64,000 nucleotides of DNA from Argopecten irradians. Its lineage: Eukaryota > Mollusca > Bivalvia > Pectinida > Pectinidae. Shown piece by piece: positions 1 to 11,932 of the stretch (positions within the stretch are counted from its first letter, which is position 1; every line of letters starts with the position of its first letter). Position numbers and translations under genes: made by a program. Location of the stretch: assembly GCF_041381155.1 (NCBI RefSeq), contig NC_091134.1, positions 15,130,008-15,194,007 on the forward strand, in the 5' to 3' direction. The notes beneath the pieces were generated by a model that searched no databases, was not told the origin of the DNA, and saw only the letters and a list, made by a program, of their open reading frames with translations.

Positions 1-75
1 CAAACCTGGCACATCCTTACATGAAACTGGCTGTTAATAGAACGTAAAACTAAACAAAACAACTAAATCAATTTA
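1..75 (+). repeat. SINE-like 3' fragment
   Basis: The sequence CTGGCACATCCTTACATGAA followed by a CTGGCTGTTAATAG segment and an A-rich, AAAC-containing tail matches the fragment at about 1330-1475 (TGGTACACTCTTAAATGACC and so on). Both look like the 3' body of a tRNA-type SINE whose 5' end is absent or outside the window. Confidence 0.4.
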
Positions 76-124
76 TTCAGTGATTATGAACTTACAATAT
101 TTTAAGGTATCCAACTGTGAACAG

Positions 125-3100
125 CACTGGTCAACAAACAGGTGGGACAAAGTGGTTGGAAGAGATACAGTTTCCCTGGGCGCAGGTATAAACATGTAGA
201 TTTTTTCATTAGAGTGTGTTGTTATCCCCAATCATCTGGCTAAAGAGAGGTGTATAATTTCCAACATTACATTTGCGACATGTAATTCTTAAACTTTGCT
301 TGTATAAAGCCATTTCATTTTAAAAGATTGTTAATCAAAATTATGTTTTTATTTTTAAAATATATGTTGATATTTATTCTGCTTTGTCAGGTTGATGGTG
401 TTGATTTTCTGGTAGACATGTTTGTATCTTTTCGTGATGATGGAGATATCGGCAATAAGATTGGACAAATAGCTACTTTCATGGACGACTTGCAGGTATT
501 GCCATACTCGAAAATTTTGTTTTACATGGGATAAAAATCGATGAAATGAACATAATTTTAAGATTTATTATGACATTACTTCATGAACCTACTTTTGAAA
601 GGGTCTGTCTAAATGGATGTAATGTCTGTACTCCGAACTGGGGATATTCATACAGATAACATGTAATAAAAAGTGAGAAGAAATTAATATAATGATTACA
701 TTGTTTCTTTAATTTACATCTATTTTCTTTAGAATGACATCCTTCTTGCTAAAATCAAAGTGTTTTGCTTTGAAGATCACAACAATCAAAGGTAAGCATA
801 CCACTGATATTTATATGTAAGATCATACATATTTTTAAAAAGATATTTACCGTCGGTGCTACATATATTTTGGAAAAAGAACACTTTGATAAATCAACAA
901 CATCATATATTAACATGTATGTGCATTTTATTTTGTCTAGAAGTTTGATAAACAATAAGTTGATAACACTATCAAATTAAAAATCAGATACATCAAGTCA
1001 TAAAGAAATAAAGGAAGTTATGTTTTATGAATTTCAGATGCTTAGTTGAAACAGACGAGACATTGAACATCCCGCTCAGAGAGTGTGAAGTTTTAAGAGG
1101 TGCTTTATCCATATTTCGCTCTGGAGAGATAGTCAACTTGAATGAAGAAGTATATTTTCCTTTACATTGAATCTTTTTAATATTTATATTCATGCAATGC
1201 ACACTGCAACATAACTTTCAGACAAATCACTTTTGTATTGTTATCTTTACTTTCACTAATCCGTTGACAGAGTGATTATGTTCAGACATATTATCACAAG
1301 ACCTCCACCTCTGGCTTTTGGATCTCATAAGTAGTTTCCAGTAACTGACCACTGGTCGGTGGTTTTTCTCTGGGTACTCTGAGTATGCCTTTATCATATA
1401 AACTTGGTACACTCTTAAATGACCCTGCCTGTTGATAGGGTGTTAACAAATTAAACAAAATTTAAACAAATTAATCAATTACATTATTTCAATATATGTG
1501 TTATGATCAGGATAATTATTGTCTTGAGGAATTTTTATCAATCAAAAACAATAAAGTAATCAATATGTTTCTCCAGAGTATCAATCAATTCATCAGTTTT
1601 AAATGTCAATATGAATTACAGGAAAGAAATTCCCATCCTTTGTGGAATGGAAAGCCAATAGTCACAATACCAGTGAACATCTTTATCGATGATTTGGCAA
1701 CAAACCAGTCTAGGCGATGGTTACCATTGCATGCCGTCCAGATGCAGGTTGCTGGATTGACACTGGATGGGAAACAGAGCGGGCAAAATGCACAGTTTCT
1801 ATCGTGCAGTAATACTGTGGGGATAATTGATCAATTAGCCCCCATTTGTGACACCATTGAAGACAGCAAAAGGTACAGACATTTTTATAATACTGTATTT
1901 GCCGTAATTAACACCCTTACATCTATCAGACCCATCACCAGTTCTGGAGGAGTTGTCCCCATCCCATGTTAAACAATGTTACAACTGTGTGATGCTTATA
2001 ACAGTGGCCATATTACATGAACTTGCAAGTCTTTCACATGTGAATCATGATGTAACAACGCATCTCAAAGGAAGAATAAGGCATATGCATGATAACTTTG
2101 AGACAATAATGCATCATGAGTATGGAAACAGTTAAAACTAGAAATTGTCATTGAACAATTTTACAGGCTTTTCATAAACAATGAATTTTGGTCAAGGTCA
2201 TTCAAATTAACAAACTTGGCAGCCCTTCATCTCAACATGCTGCAGGTCAAATTTCAAGTCTCTAGGCATTTCATTACTTGACAAGAAGTAGTGTAAAGAT
2301 TTAAGGATTTTTTGCTGGTGTGACCTTGATTGAAGGACAAGTTCATCCATATCAACAAAATTGGTAGCCATTTATGTCAGCATGATACATGTCTATAATA
2401 TTAGGTCCTGTTATGCCCTACAACATGCCCTACAACATGGTGACACATTTTATTGGCATATCTCTTACCATTTCAGAGATCCTTTGTATGCAGAAGAATA
2501 ATAAACAAGAGATCCCAGAGGGATCTTGGCGCCCACCAAAGAAAGATCTATGTCTGACAATGGAAAGAGGGGTCTTTTCCCTGCTTTTCAAACTTTTTCA
2601 AACACATGACATATAAAATTTGAGACAGATCGCTATAGTACTTTCTAAGAAATACTGGTAACAAACTTCAACAATGAAATCTAAGATGGCGGCCAGTTGG
2701 CCATCTTGTTTAACGATCAGTCCCGAAAGGCATTATGCATCAGTCCTAAAAGGTACTATGCACAACTAGTGTACAAGGGGAACCTACACATAAAATTTGA
2801 GAAAGATCCCTTCAGTACTTTCTGAGAAATAGCCGTAACAAACTTTAACAATCAAAATCCAATATGGCCGTCGGTCGGCCATCTTGTTTACCGATCGGTC
2901 CCAATTAACAATATGAACAACTAGGGTCCTTGGGGAACCTTCATATGAAATTTGTAAACGATACCTTCAGTACTTTTTGAGAAATAGCGGTAACAAACTT
3001 TAACTATCAAAATCCAAGCCATCTTGTTGACCGATCGGTTCCAAAATGCAATATGCACAACTAGGGCCCTAGGGAAACCTATATATGAAATTTGAGAAAG

Positions 3101-6100
3101 ATCCCTTCAGTACTTTTTGAGTAATAGCGGTAACAAACTTTAACTATCAAAATTCAAGATGGCCACCTGTCAGCCATCTTGTTCACCGATCGGTCCCCAA
3201 AATGTAATATGCACAACTAGGGTCCTAGGGGAACCTGTATATGAAATTTGAGAAAGATCCCTTCAGTACTTTTTGAGAAATAGCGGTAACAAACTTTAAC
3301 TATCAAAATCCAAGATGGCCACCTGTCGGCCATCTTGTTCACCGATCGGTCCCAAAATGCAATATGCACAACAAGGGTCCTAGGGGAACCTACATATGAA
3401 ATTTGAGAAAGATCCCTTCAGTACTTTCTGAGAAATAGCGGTAACAAACTTTAACTATCAAAATCCAAGATGGCTGCCTGTCGGCCATCTTGTTGACCGA
3501 TCGGTCCCAAAATGCAATATGCACAACTAGGGCCCTAGGGGAACCTATATATGAAATTTGAGAAAGATCCCTGCAGTACTTTTTGAGAAATAGCGGTAAC
3601 AAACTTTAACTATCAAAATCCAAGATGGCTGCCTGTCGGCCATCTTGTTGACCGATCAGTCCCAAAATGCAATATGCACAACTAGAGTCCTAGGGAAACC
3701 TGTACATGAAATTTGAGAAAGATCCCTTCAGCACTTTTTGAGAAATAGCGGTAACAAACTTTAACTATCAAAATCCAAGATGGCCGCCAGTCGGCCATCA
3801 TTGTTGACCGATTGGTCCCAAAATGCAATATGCACAACTAGGGCCCTAGGAGAACCAACATATGATATTTGAGAAAGATCCCTTAAGTACTTTCTGAGAA
3901 ATAGCGGTAACAAACTTTAACTATCAAAATCCAAGATGGCCGCCAGTCGGCCATCTTGTTGACCGATCTGTCCCAAAATGCAATATGCACAACTAGGGCC
4001 CTAGGAGAACCAACATATGAAATTTGAGAAAGATCCCTTCAAAACTTTCTGAGAAATAGCGGTAACAAACTTTAACTATCAAAATCCAAGATGGCCGCCA
4101 GTCGGCCATCTTGTTGACCGATTGGTCCCAAAATGCAATATGCACAACTAGGGCCCTAGGAGAACCAACATATGAAATTTGAGAAAGATCCCTTCAAAAC
4201 TTTCTGAGAAATAGCGGTAACAAACTTTAACTATCAAAATCCAAGATGGCCGCCAGTCGGCCATCTTGTTGACCGATTGGTCCCAAAATGCAATATGCAC
4301 AACTAGGGCCCTAGGAGAACCAACATATGAAATTTGAGAAAGATCCCTTCAAAACTTTCTGAGAAATAGCGGTAACAAACTTTAACTATCAAAATCCAAG
4401 ATGGCCGCCAGTCGGCCATCTTGTTGACCAATTGGTCCCAAAATGCAATATGCACAACTAGGGCCCTAGGGGAACCTACATGTGAAATTTGAGAAAGATC
4501 CCTTCAGTACTTTCTGAGAGTCGGCATAGCGGTAACAAACTTTAACTATCAAAATCCAAGATGGCTGCCAGTCGGCCATCTTGTTGACCGATTGGTCCCA
4601 AAATGCAATATGCACAACTAGGGCCCTAGGGGAACCTACATGTGAAATTTGAGAAAGATCCCTTCAAAACTTTCTGAGAAATAGCGGTAACAAACTTTAA
4701 CTATCAAAATCCAAGATGGCCGCCAGTCGGCCATCTTGTTGACCGATTGGTCCCAAAATGCAATATGCACAACTAGGGCCCTAGGGGAACCTACATGTGA
4801 AATTTGAGAAAGCTCCCTTCTGTACTTTCTGAGAAATAGCGGTAACAAGAATTGTTAACGGACGGACGGACGGACGGACGGACGGACGGACGGACGGAAG
4901 GACGGACGGACGACGGACCACGGACGAAAGGCGATTTGAATAGCCCACCATCTGATGATGGTGGGCTAAAAACAGAACCAATACGATAGGGCTTTTCACC
5001 TATAGGTGATTTCTTCGTCCAAAACTTACATTTTTATCCCTTAACAAGCGCCCCCTTTGTTAATATTTTTCACAGATTTGAATGATACGTTTCTTAAATT
5101 GATTGTTTGAATTTATTTTTCAAAAAAATGAGACAGACATGGAGTAGAGATGTTCGATGCCACTATGAGGAAACCTGTGATTGCGTCCTCACACATTTCG
5201 CTGGTGGTGACCGACTACCAGATGATGAGCCTTGTGTGCAACCATAATGGGCCGTCTGCCACAAAGTTCTGTCCAAAGTGCATGGTATGTTTGACTCTCT
5301 CTCTTTGTCTGTCTATCTTTCTGTATGTCTGTTCAGATGTTGATTTTCATATGATAACTTAACAATTTTGACAAAGTTTTGCTAAAACATTCTACAGTAG
5401 TATCTCATGCACAGCTTCGGATTGACTTTGGGTCACTGCTACTAAAATAGGTTAATGTCATTGAAGTTTTTGGTATGTGCATGGAACATGTATTGCTTAT
5501 TAAGCAATACTATGAATGTTTGTATTACAATGTATATACATATTCACATAGTAAAATCAAACATTTTAGGCTGACAAATCCAACCCATTAAAGAAGTGGG
5601 AGATGCGCACAACTGAGAAAACCAAACGCACTTTGGATAGAATGAGAATCATGCAAAATTCTAAGTCCTTACAGAAGGAAACAGGAATAAAACCCTATCA
5701 TAATCCTATGTGGGACTACATTAATCCTCACAGGTGAGTTATCTGAATTAAATTAAATTCCATTTTGTTCACTGTCCATCATGTGTTGCCCATCAAGTGT
5801 GTAAGAATTTACTTTATTTTTATTACTTCACCGAACTAAGAACAGGAAAATTTTGCAAAAAAATTCATTTGACATAAGGTCAATCAAAATGTTGGATGAT
5901 ATATGGTCCAGAGAATAATAAATATAAGAGGGGTGAAGAAGTTGAATTAGACTAAAATTAAATAATGAATTTCCCTTCTTCATAGGGTTAATGTTTACGC
6001 ATGAAGAAATATCAAATAAATTAATGGTTATTTGGATTGGCTTGATTCATGCTCAACACTTCATTTGAAATATTTTTTTATTTACTTTTTTCCATTATCG

Positions 6101-9100
6101 GTACAGAGACACACCCATTGGAATTTTGCATTTTATGTATCTTGGGCTTGCGAAACATCTTGTAAAGGTAAAGAAAATCTTATTGAAGCTGTCTATTGAG
6201 CAACCAAATACCATTTTCTAATATAACAGCTAGGTTTAATATTCAAATCAAATTTATCAACACTGTTGATTTGATAAAATGGGTTATAAACATACTTTAA
6301 ATGTTATATAATGAAAACATCATTATAAGTCATCGATCAATGAAGAATTTCAGTACATGTACTATATGCAAATCAATTGTAATATAATAACTGTGTCTTC
6401 AACAGGTTAATATGTTACTGTATAGTTATCTTTTATCTTTCTTCCATATCATAGTACTGTTATGAGGTTTTGAGTTCTGAAAAGAAAGAACTGATGTCAA
6501 TCCATTTAGACTCAATGGACCAGTCTGATTTGGACTACCGTGTATCATCACAATCCATGTTCACGTACATGAATAGCCGACAAGGCAAAGATTTCAAAGC
6601 ATATGTAAGTAAATTCTAATGTAGTTCATTTCAAATTACTCAGATAAGAATTTTGAAAAGTGTATTGCTTAAAGCCATTCAAAATGTAACTGTTGAAGCC
6701 CAGATATGTTTTCTAACAATTTCAAATATCATTTCTATCTAAAATCAAGGCAGTTAAATCCCTAAAAATATATGTATGAATACCTAATTATTAATTCTGA
6801 TGCTATTTCAGCTTCAATTAGCACCACATAACTTCAGCTACGTGAATGCAGAGAGAAGTCATGTGCATGCACTGTCAAAACTTGCCTTGGTAAGTACTTA
6901 GGGAATAGGTTTTTATTTTATTTTAGTTATTGAGACATGTTAATTAAGCACTCTAAAATATATTTACAGTTTGCACTGACATGGACTCAATAACCATACT
7001 TTCTAGTATTATCATTATCAGTGTATAATGATAGTACAACACATGGGGCGATTCTGTTGTTATGTTAATAGCCAATGCCGTAGCAATGCAGCAGGAAACG
7101 AGGGCCTGTCATGACCCCACTTTTGGTGAGAACATATGAATGACTTGATTACAATCAATGTTCAAACAAATTAGTTGACAATGATGGAAGAGAAAAAAAT
7201 TCGGGTTTTTAAAAAAAAATATACAACTGTCGCGGAAATAATAAATATGATAAAAATGTGTAATCCCTCAGTGAATTGTATGGACTTATACAGCATTTCG
7301 TAATGATGGTTAAGTAAATTATATAAAGATGGATCTTAATGTAGGAGCGTCAATCAACAATGTCTGCTTTAATTATTTTCAGATCAGTAAACATTTGCAG
7401 AATCCAGAATATGAAGGTATTTGCCAGGAAATAGAGTGTTACCTAAATTACATTCACACCAACATTCCTGGACTGACAAAGAAAAGCAAAGCTCACCTTG
7501 GTCTCCATTTGGTAAGTCTTTATAAGAATGCATATAAAAAAGGAAAAAAAGAAAATTCTGTGATCGACTGGTGGACTGCCTACCATGTTGAATTTTAAGT
7601 AGCCAAATGCATGTTAAAAATATGATAACGAAATTTGTTTATACATATAGGGATTGGATTGCGCTTTTATGTTAACCATGCTTGTATGGAGCAATTCCTC
7701 TAAGAATATATTCTATGGGGCGCTGGTATTAGCGTATAGTGACCAAGCCTAGCAAGTGTAAATATAGGTATATGGATTGAATGTATTATTATAATTTTCA
7801 TAGTGGCTATGAATAGCAGAATAGCTATATATCTACATATCCCGTGGAACGCGTTAGCGCTCCTGGGAAGATATGTACCGGTAGATAGATTCTGCTATTC
7901 GTAGCCGCTATGAAAATTAGAAAAATACATTCAATCCATATATTTACATTAGAATAATTTATGAAAATAAAAATTATTGAAAGGTTATTATATTATATTT
8001 AAAACTTAGTTGATTTTATATCAAGAAACATCTTTATGGGGGATTATTTTTTTATTGATATGAAACTGGCGTATTTGTTTGAATCAGCTGATTGATGCAC
8101 GAGAATCGTTGTATTCATAGTGTTTCCATAGGCAAATGTATGTTTTGGTCAGTTGGTTGATTCATATAGAGACAAAACACTCAAAATGTAAATACATGCT
8201 TAAATATCACATAATATGCTCATTACACTAAAATAAACACTGTAGACTGGAAATGTAAGTATAAAACACTGTGATTAAATATTGCAGGCTGATGACATGG
8301 AAACACATGGTCACCCTATACACTTTTCAGAGGATGTGTTTGAGAAAAATCACCGCACCATACGTTCAGGGATCAGCCAGCAGAATGGCCATGCCCGGTC
8401 CAGGGACAGTGCCTTGCAGTTTGCAAAGTGTGAACTGATGTCTCACCTAGCTGCTGGTGGTTTCTGTAAAGTTGGTGAATCTTGGTAAGTGTTCTGGTTT
8501 TGTGAATTTATAGAAATTAGTTAAAAAACAGGTAACATTTTCACAAATAAACAACAGTTTTGTTGTGCATTGTTGCTTTGCACCGTAAACAACATGACTT
8601 GATATTTATATCTATATTTGCTTATAATAAGTGGTGTTTTAAAGTTCTTGTATTTCCTTTTGACTTTAACAGGTATCCTCCTGCACCAAACATTGTGGAA
8701 ACAGGGCAAAGAAGGGCAGTTCAGCACTTTCTTGGAAATAGTGCCTATGGCAGTCAAGAAAAAAACAACAACATTGCGTTCAATGGAAAGAACAACAGGT
8801 GGAAAACCTTTGGTAAGAAAGGCGAAACATTCTGGACAAAATGAATATTATAACATGCATCTTTAATTGTTGCAAAACACCTGATCAATGCTTACCTTAA
8901 ATTTGTCCAGGCCCAGATAGATATCAGTTGTAAACATACTAGCATATCTTTTTTTGACTACCTTTAGTAAAAGCTCAGTTACCATATGCGCGATTACATA
9001 AAGTGTTAAACGATAGATTGAAAATGACACTATATAACCTGTAATGTTACACACAGAACGTCCAGTAATTTGAGTGCCTGAGCCAATGTGTAGGGTACTA

Positions 9101-10785
9101 CAACAGTATACCGTAGTTCAGTTAGTATTGAACATAAATTACATTATAATCTTCTCCATCATCTTGAGATATTTCTGTCCACCTGACAGACCCATGCTTT
9201 ATTTTTTTCTCACGGAAATTGATAAAATTCAGTTTGTTTGTTTGATTAAAATAATGTCCTTTTAAAAGCCAGTGTCATTTAAGGATGGCCTCCCATGTAA
9301 GCAGTATATGTCTTCTTGTATTAAAGCAACTCCATTTACAATGCTATCGCATATCTCAAAGTAGCATGTCGCCAAATACACCAAACAAGCACACCCCACC
9401 TAGTCATCATGTTATACTAACAACAGGGAAACCTGTGAGTCATATGTATTGATGACGCCAAGTCATTGTCTATTGCATGTGAGCCGTCTTTTCTCTGCCC
9501 CAGTAAATGAACAGTGGGATAACCCTATCAAGTATAGTATAAAATTTTATTTGCACAAGATACACAATGTATCTGAAGTTTCACATGAGAAAAAAGTATG
9601 AAAAATACATTAATTAAATGCTTATACAAATAGATAAATGACTGAAATTCATTTGTTTCAGGACAAGTCATTTACTGACCCTTTTTCAGAAGTTGAGATT
9701 TTACAAGCAACACTGGCCTGTGACATCCAACCATCAGAACCAGTAAAATGCTATCATTATAAGCATGTGACAACAAGCTGTGGAAGGGAAGCAAGGATAG
9801 GGGGCTTTCGTGGCTTTCAAACACAACAATCTGGTATGAATGTATGAGATAAAAAATATGTGCTATAAGAAATGAAAATACATTAACATTTCTTTCTGTG
9901 GCTTATTTCAAAAGCATCCATAACATAGATGTGTTTATCAAACAAAAGCAGTTTTGATAATAGTGCTTGTAGCACGAACCATGATGATTTTGAAATACAT
10001 CATTTAAGCATTTATGTCACTACTTTTTTAAATTCATCGGGTTATAAAAGAAATTTTGTTTCCAAACTGTGTGATCCACGTAATGAGCCTTTAAGCGAGG
10101 CATATCAAATTATTTAACGAGCTTGATGAATTTCATATCACTTTGTCCCAAGTGTAAGATTCTATTTATCACATAACTTTTATTAATAAAATTTATAAGT
10201 AAAACTTAGAAATATAAACTTATGTTATTTTTGTGCCTTCTCTATATTATTTACATTAAAAATCTTGCTCGGATGTGATGTTTCCTTCCACCGAGACAAT
10301 CATGTGACGTTAAAATGTTGGCATTGATATTGAGTATCATCAGAAATAATTCTGTTGGTCCTTTCAATGATTGCATTACTGTCTAATTTAAATTTGTTTT
10401 TTGTAAGTATAAGTATTTATCATTCTGTTATCAATTCCATCAATTTCAGATAAAGATCGGGCGCCTTAAGAAACTTCTTGAAGTTGTTTTTCCAAGGAGT
10501 CGAAATCAAGACTGTAGAGCGGCAAAGATTCAAAATTCCAGGGTTTCAGAGAACCAGAGTGTAGTCTTGCTGGACGAGACTACATGGATTCCCATCAAAT
10601 GTATAATCGAACCACTTCATGTTATTCATAATTGCAAGGATGAAAGATGTCCTCTAGCTGAGCGAGAAATGCCAAGATTGATTGAACAGGAACATGTTGA
10701 TGTTTTATCTAAAGCAATTCTGCACAGAAACAAAATCTTCTTGATCAATAGATTCCGGCTTACCCATATCAATGACAAATATTAA
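125..10785 (+). CDS. Plavaka-like (CACTA/Tnp2-type) transposase-derived gene, multi-exon, 5' end outside window
   Basis: Exons with GT-AG borders and compatible phases: 391-495, 733-791, 1038-1149, 1511-1872, 5137-5284, 5570-5733, 6107-6167, 6455-6604, 6812-6889, 7383-7511, 8288-8484, 8673-8812 and 10450-10785. Tentative exons are 125-185, 9327-9434 and 9662-9742. The order of motifs follows Plavaka transposases: a FIDDL block followed by NQSRRW, an NHNGPSATKFCPKC zinc-type block, RDTPIGILH, SKAHLGLHL, then FEKNHRTIR and GHARSRD, and a C-terminal HNCKDERC block. Putative catalytic acids are D (codon 1688-1690 or 1691-1693), D (6108-6110) and E (8342-8344). The family assignment is from remembered family motifs, not a search. 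No start codon lies in the window. The junctions between 8812 and 10450 do not all close in frame, so that part is unresolved. Many phased introns argue for a host-resident gene rather than a fresh insertion; whether it is active or domesticated is unknown. Confidence 0.72.
1330..1475 (+). repeat. SINE-like fragment, second copy
   Basis: This intronic piece has a GGTTTTTCTCTGGGTACTCT motif, then a CCTGCCTGTTGATAGGGTGT segment and an AAAC-rich tail. It lines up with the fragment at the left edge of the window. It lies between two exons of the Plavaka-like gene, so it was probably inserted into an existing intron. Confidence 0.4.
1511..1872 (+). CDS. Largest exon of the Plavaka-like gene (first catalytic Asp)
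   Basis: This 362-bp exon is open throughout. It enters in phase 0 after a TCAG acceptor and ends two bases into a codon at a GTACAG donor. It codes for the segment with HPLWNGKPIVTIPVN, then FIDDL and NQSRRW, then FLSCSN. In Plavaka-type transposases this segment forms the first strand of the RNase-H-like fold and carries the first acidic residue. The next usable in-phase exon is 3.3 kb away, past a tandem-repeat element. Splicing to 5137 keeps the frame and yields a continuous HGVEMFDA segment that matches family order. Confidence 0.7.
2195..2400 (-). repeat. Degenerate core repeats of a Helentron/pearl-like element
   Basis: About two diverged units, including TTAACAAACTTGGCAGCC and CATCTCAACATGCTGCAGG, match in reverse complement the units at about 60,500-60,960. 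No intact terminus is seen, so this is a fragment of the same family lying in an intron of the Plavaka-like gene. Confidence 0.4.
2505..4970 (+). mobile_element. Pearl/Helentron-like non-autonomous element with a 155-bp tandem core
   Basis: The left end, AACAAGAGATCCCAGAGGGA, holds a small hairpin (AGATCCC/GGGATCT). About 14 tandem units follow, most exactly 155 bp apart (for example TAGCGGTAAC at 3281, 3436, 3591, 3746, 3902, 4057, 4212 and 4367). Each unit has a self-complementary AAGATGGCC...GGCCATCTT block. An ACGG microsatellite (4855-4915) and a terminal hairpin (4941-4968, TAGCCCACC...GGTGGGCTA) close the element. Left hairpin, core array, tetranucleotide run and terminal hairpin match the known layout of bivalve pearl elements. 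There is no protein-coding capacity, so it depends on an enzyme made elsewhere. Confidence 0.7.
4855..4915. repeat. (ACGG)n microsatellite inside the pearl-like element
   Basis: There are about eight clean GACG/ACGG units followed by interrupted ones. It sits between the last 155-bp unit and the terminal hairpin, the place where pearl-type elements carry a microsatellite. Confidence 0.85.
7757..7948. mobile_element. Foldback MITE in an intron
   Basis: About 192 bp are almost entirely an inverted repeat. The left arm begins TGTAAATATAGGTATATGGA and the right arm ends with its near complement. The arms also pair through ATAATTTTCATAGTGGCTAT and GAATAGCAGAAT. The centre contains CGTGGAACGCGTTAGCGC. 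There is no coding capacity. It lies between the exons at 7383 and 8288 of the Plavaka-like gene. Confidence 0.6.
8288..8484 (+). CDS. Exon of the Plavaka-like gene carrying the putative catalytic Glu
   Basis: This 197-bp exon starts in phase 0 after TTGCAG and ends two bases into a Trp codon at GTAAGT. Its product contains HFSEDVFEKNHRTIR followed by GHARSRDSALQFAK and a SHLAAGGF segment. This corresponds to the E(S/K)xNH...SRD region of Plavaka transposases, where the glutamate completes the DDE triad. The glutamate is intact here. Confidence 0.7.
10450..10785 (+). CDS. Terminal exon of the Plavaka-like gene
   Basis: The exon follows a TTTCAG acceptor and is open for 111 codons to TAA at 10783-10785. 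It contains IKIGRLKKLLEVV, then HNCKDERC and an AEREMPRLIEQEH segment, and ends near INRFRLTHINDKY. In Plavaka proteins the C-terminus has the same order: an IGR-x-x-x-(I/L)L segment, an HNC...C pair, an arginine- and glutamate-rich run, and a final segment listing Asn and Arg. The exon joined just upstream is uncertain: 9662-9742 fits the phase using a GTAAAA donor. Confidence 0.62.
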   Translation: MKIGRLKKLLEVVFPRSRNQDCRAAKIQNSRVSENQSVVLLDETTWIPIKCIIEPLHVIHNCKDERCPLAEREMPRLIEQEHVDVLSKAILHRNKIFLINRFRLTHINDKY

Positions 10786-11462
10786 ATCTATTAATTAAGC
10801 TACATGTGTATATACTGTTATCATACACTAAGTATTCATTAAGATTTCTACAATCTTTAGATTATAAGTGCTATGTTTTTATTAGATCTAGTCCAGCATC
10901 AGAGACACGGGAGCCCTATTATAATCATGTCAGTCTGTCCATCCATCCATCTGTCCACAATTTGTTTCTGGAGATTTACTGCATAGAATACTTGTTAAAA
11001 TGTGAACTTTTATCAGACAATTATTGACTGTGAATATGTTAATGTTTAGGGCATTAACATTGTAAGTTCCTTGCTATAAACCGGATGCTGCTTTATATAC
11101 AAAGTTCATGGTTCAAGTAAGGTTGAAAATGTTATCATTAACAAGTCAATGGTAAAAATTCTTCAGTTCTGAATCAATTAGGTTCAGGGGTGTAGAGATC
11201 GCAAGTGATCGGAACCCCTGGAGTATTGAGGATGACTAATTGGTAAGCTGTGTTTATGTTTTATGATACAGGGATTCTTCTTTTAACCTGCATAATAAAT
11301 AATGCAAAAAACACTTAAAAAGGCTCCTATTCATTCTTCAAACTGTCAACACACAAATTTACAACAAACTTTCTGTATACATATATTGCATACGAAAATA
11401 ACAGCCATATCATGAAATAGTGCAAATGACCCAAAGAATGTTTGACATGCAAGTCATCTGAG
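10786..11462. other. Non-coding, repeat-derived stretch
   Basis: No convincing gene. The stretch has a (CATC)n-like run near 10,940 and a small inverted repeat at 11,185-11,220 (CAGGGGT...ACCCCTG, with two GATC blocks inside). The sequence resembles fragments of dispersed repeats. It may include the 3' UTR of the Plavaka-like gene, but no AATAAA was identified with confidence. Confidence 0.4.
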
Positions 11463-11932
11463 GAAATCTTAACCTGAATTTCAGGTGAAGATTTCTTAAC
11501 CTGAATTTCAGGTAAAGATTTTTTTCACCTGAAATTGACCTGATATTGACCAGAATTTCAGGTCAAGAAATCTTGACCTGAAATTCAGGTCAAGATTTCT
11601 TGACCTGAATTTCAGGTCAAGATTTCTTAACCTGAATTTCAGGTGACGATTTCTTGACCTGAAATTCACCTGAAATTCACCAGAATTTTGCATGAAATTT
11701 GACCTGAATTTCAGGTCAAGAAATCGTCACCTGAAATTGACCAGAATTTCTCTTGAAATTTGACCTGAAATTCAGGTCAGAAAATCTTAACCTGAAATTG
11801 ACCAGAAATTGACCAGAATTTCAGGTCAAGAAATCTTGACCTGAATTTCACCTGAAATTAACCAGAATTTCTGGTCAATTTCAGGTGAATTTCAGGTCAA
11901 GATTTCTTGACCTGAAATTCAGGTTAGGAAAT
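11463..11932. repeat. Palindromic minisatellite of CCTGAAATTCAGG and AGGTCAAGAAATCTTGACCT blocks
   Basis: About 470 bp are built from two short self-complementary words, CCTGAA(A/T)TTCAGG and AGGTCAAGA(A/T)(A/T)TCTTGACCT, in irregular order. Both strands therefore read almost alike. No fixed period is visible, and every unit can form a hairpin. The conceptual peptides on either strand are repetitive (FRSRNLDLKF type) and are not taken as coding. Confidence 0.8.

Noticed and set aside
3390..4999. 70-codon minus-strand frames within the 155-bp array
   Set aside because: They recur with each unit and end at unit borders, so they are shadows of the tandem repeat.
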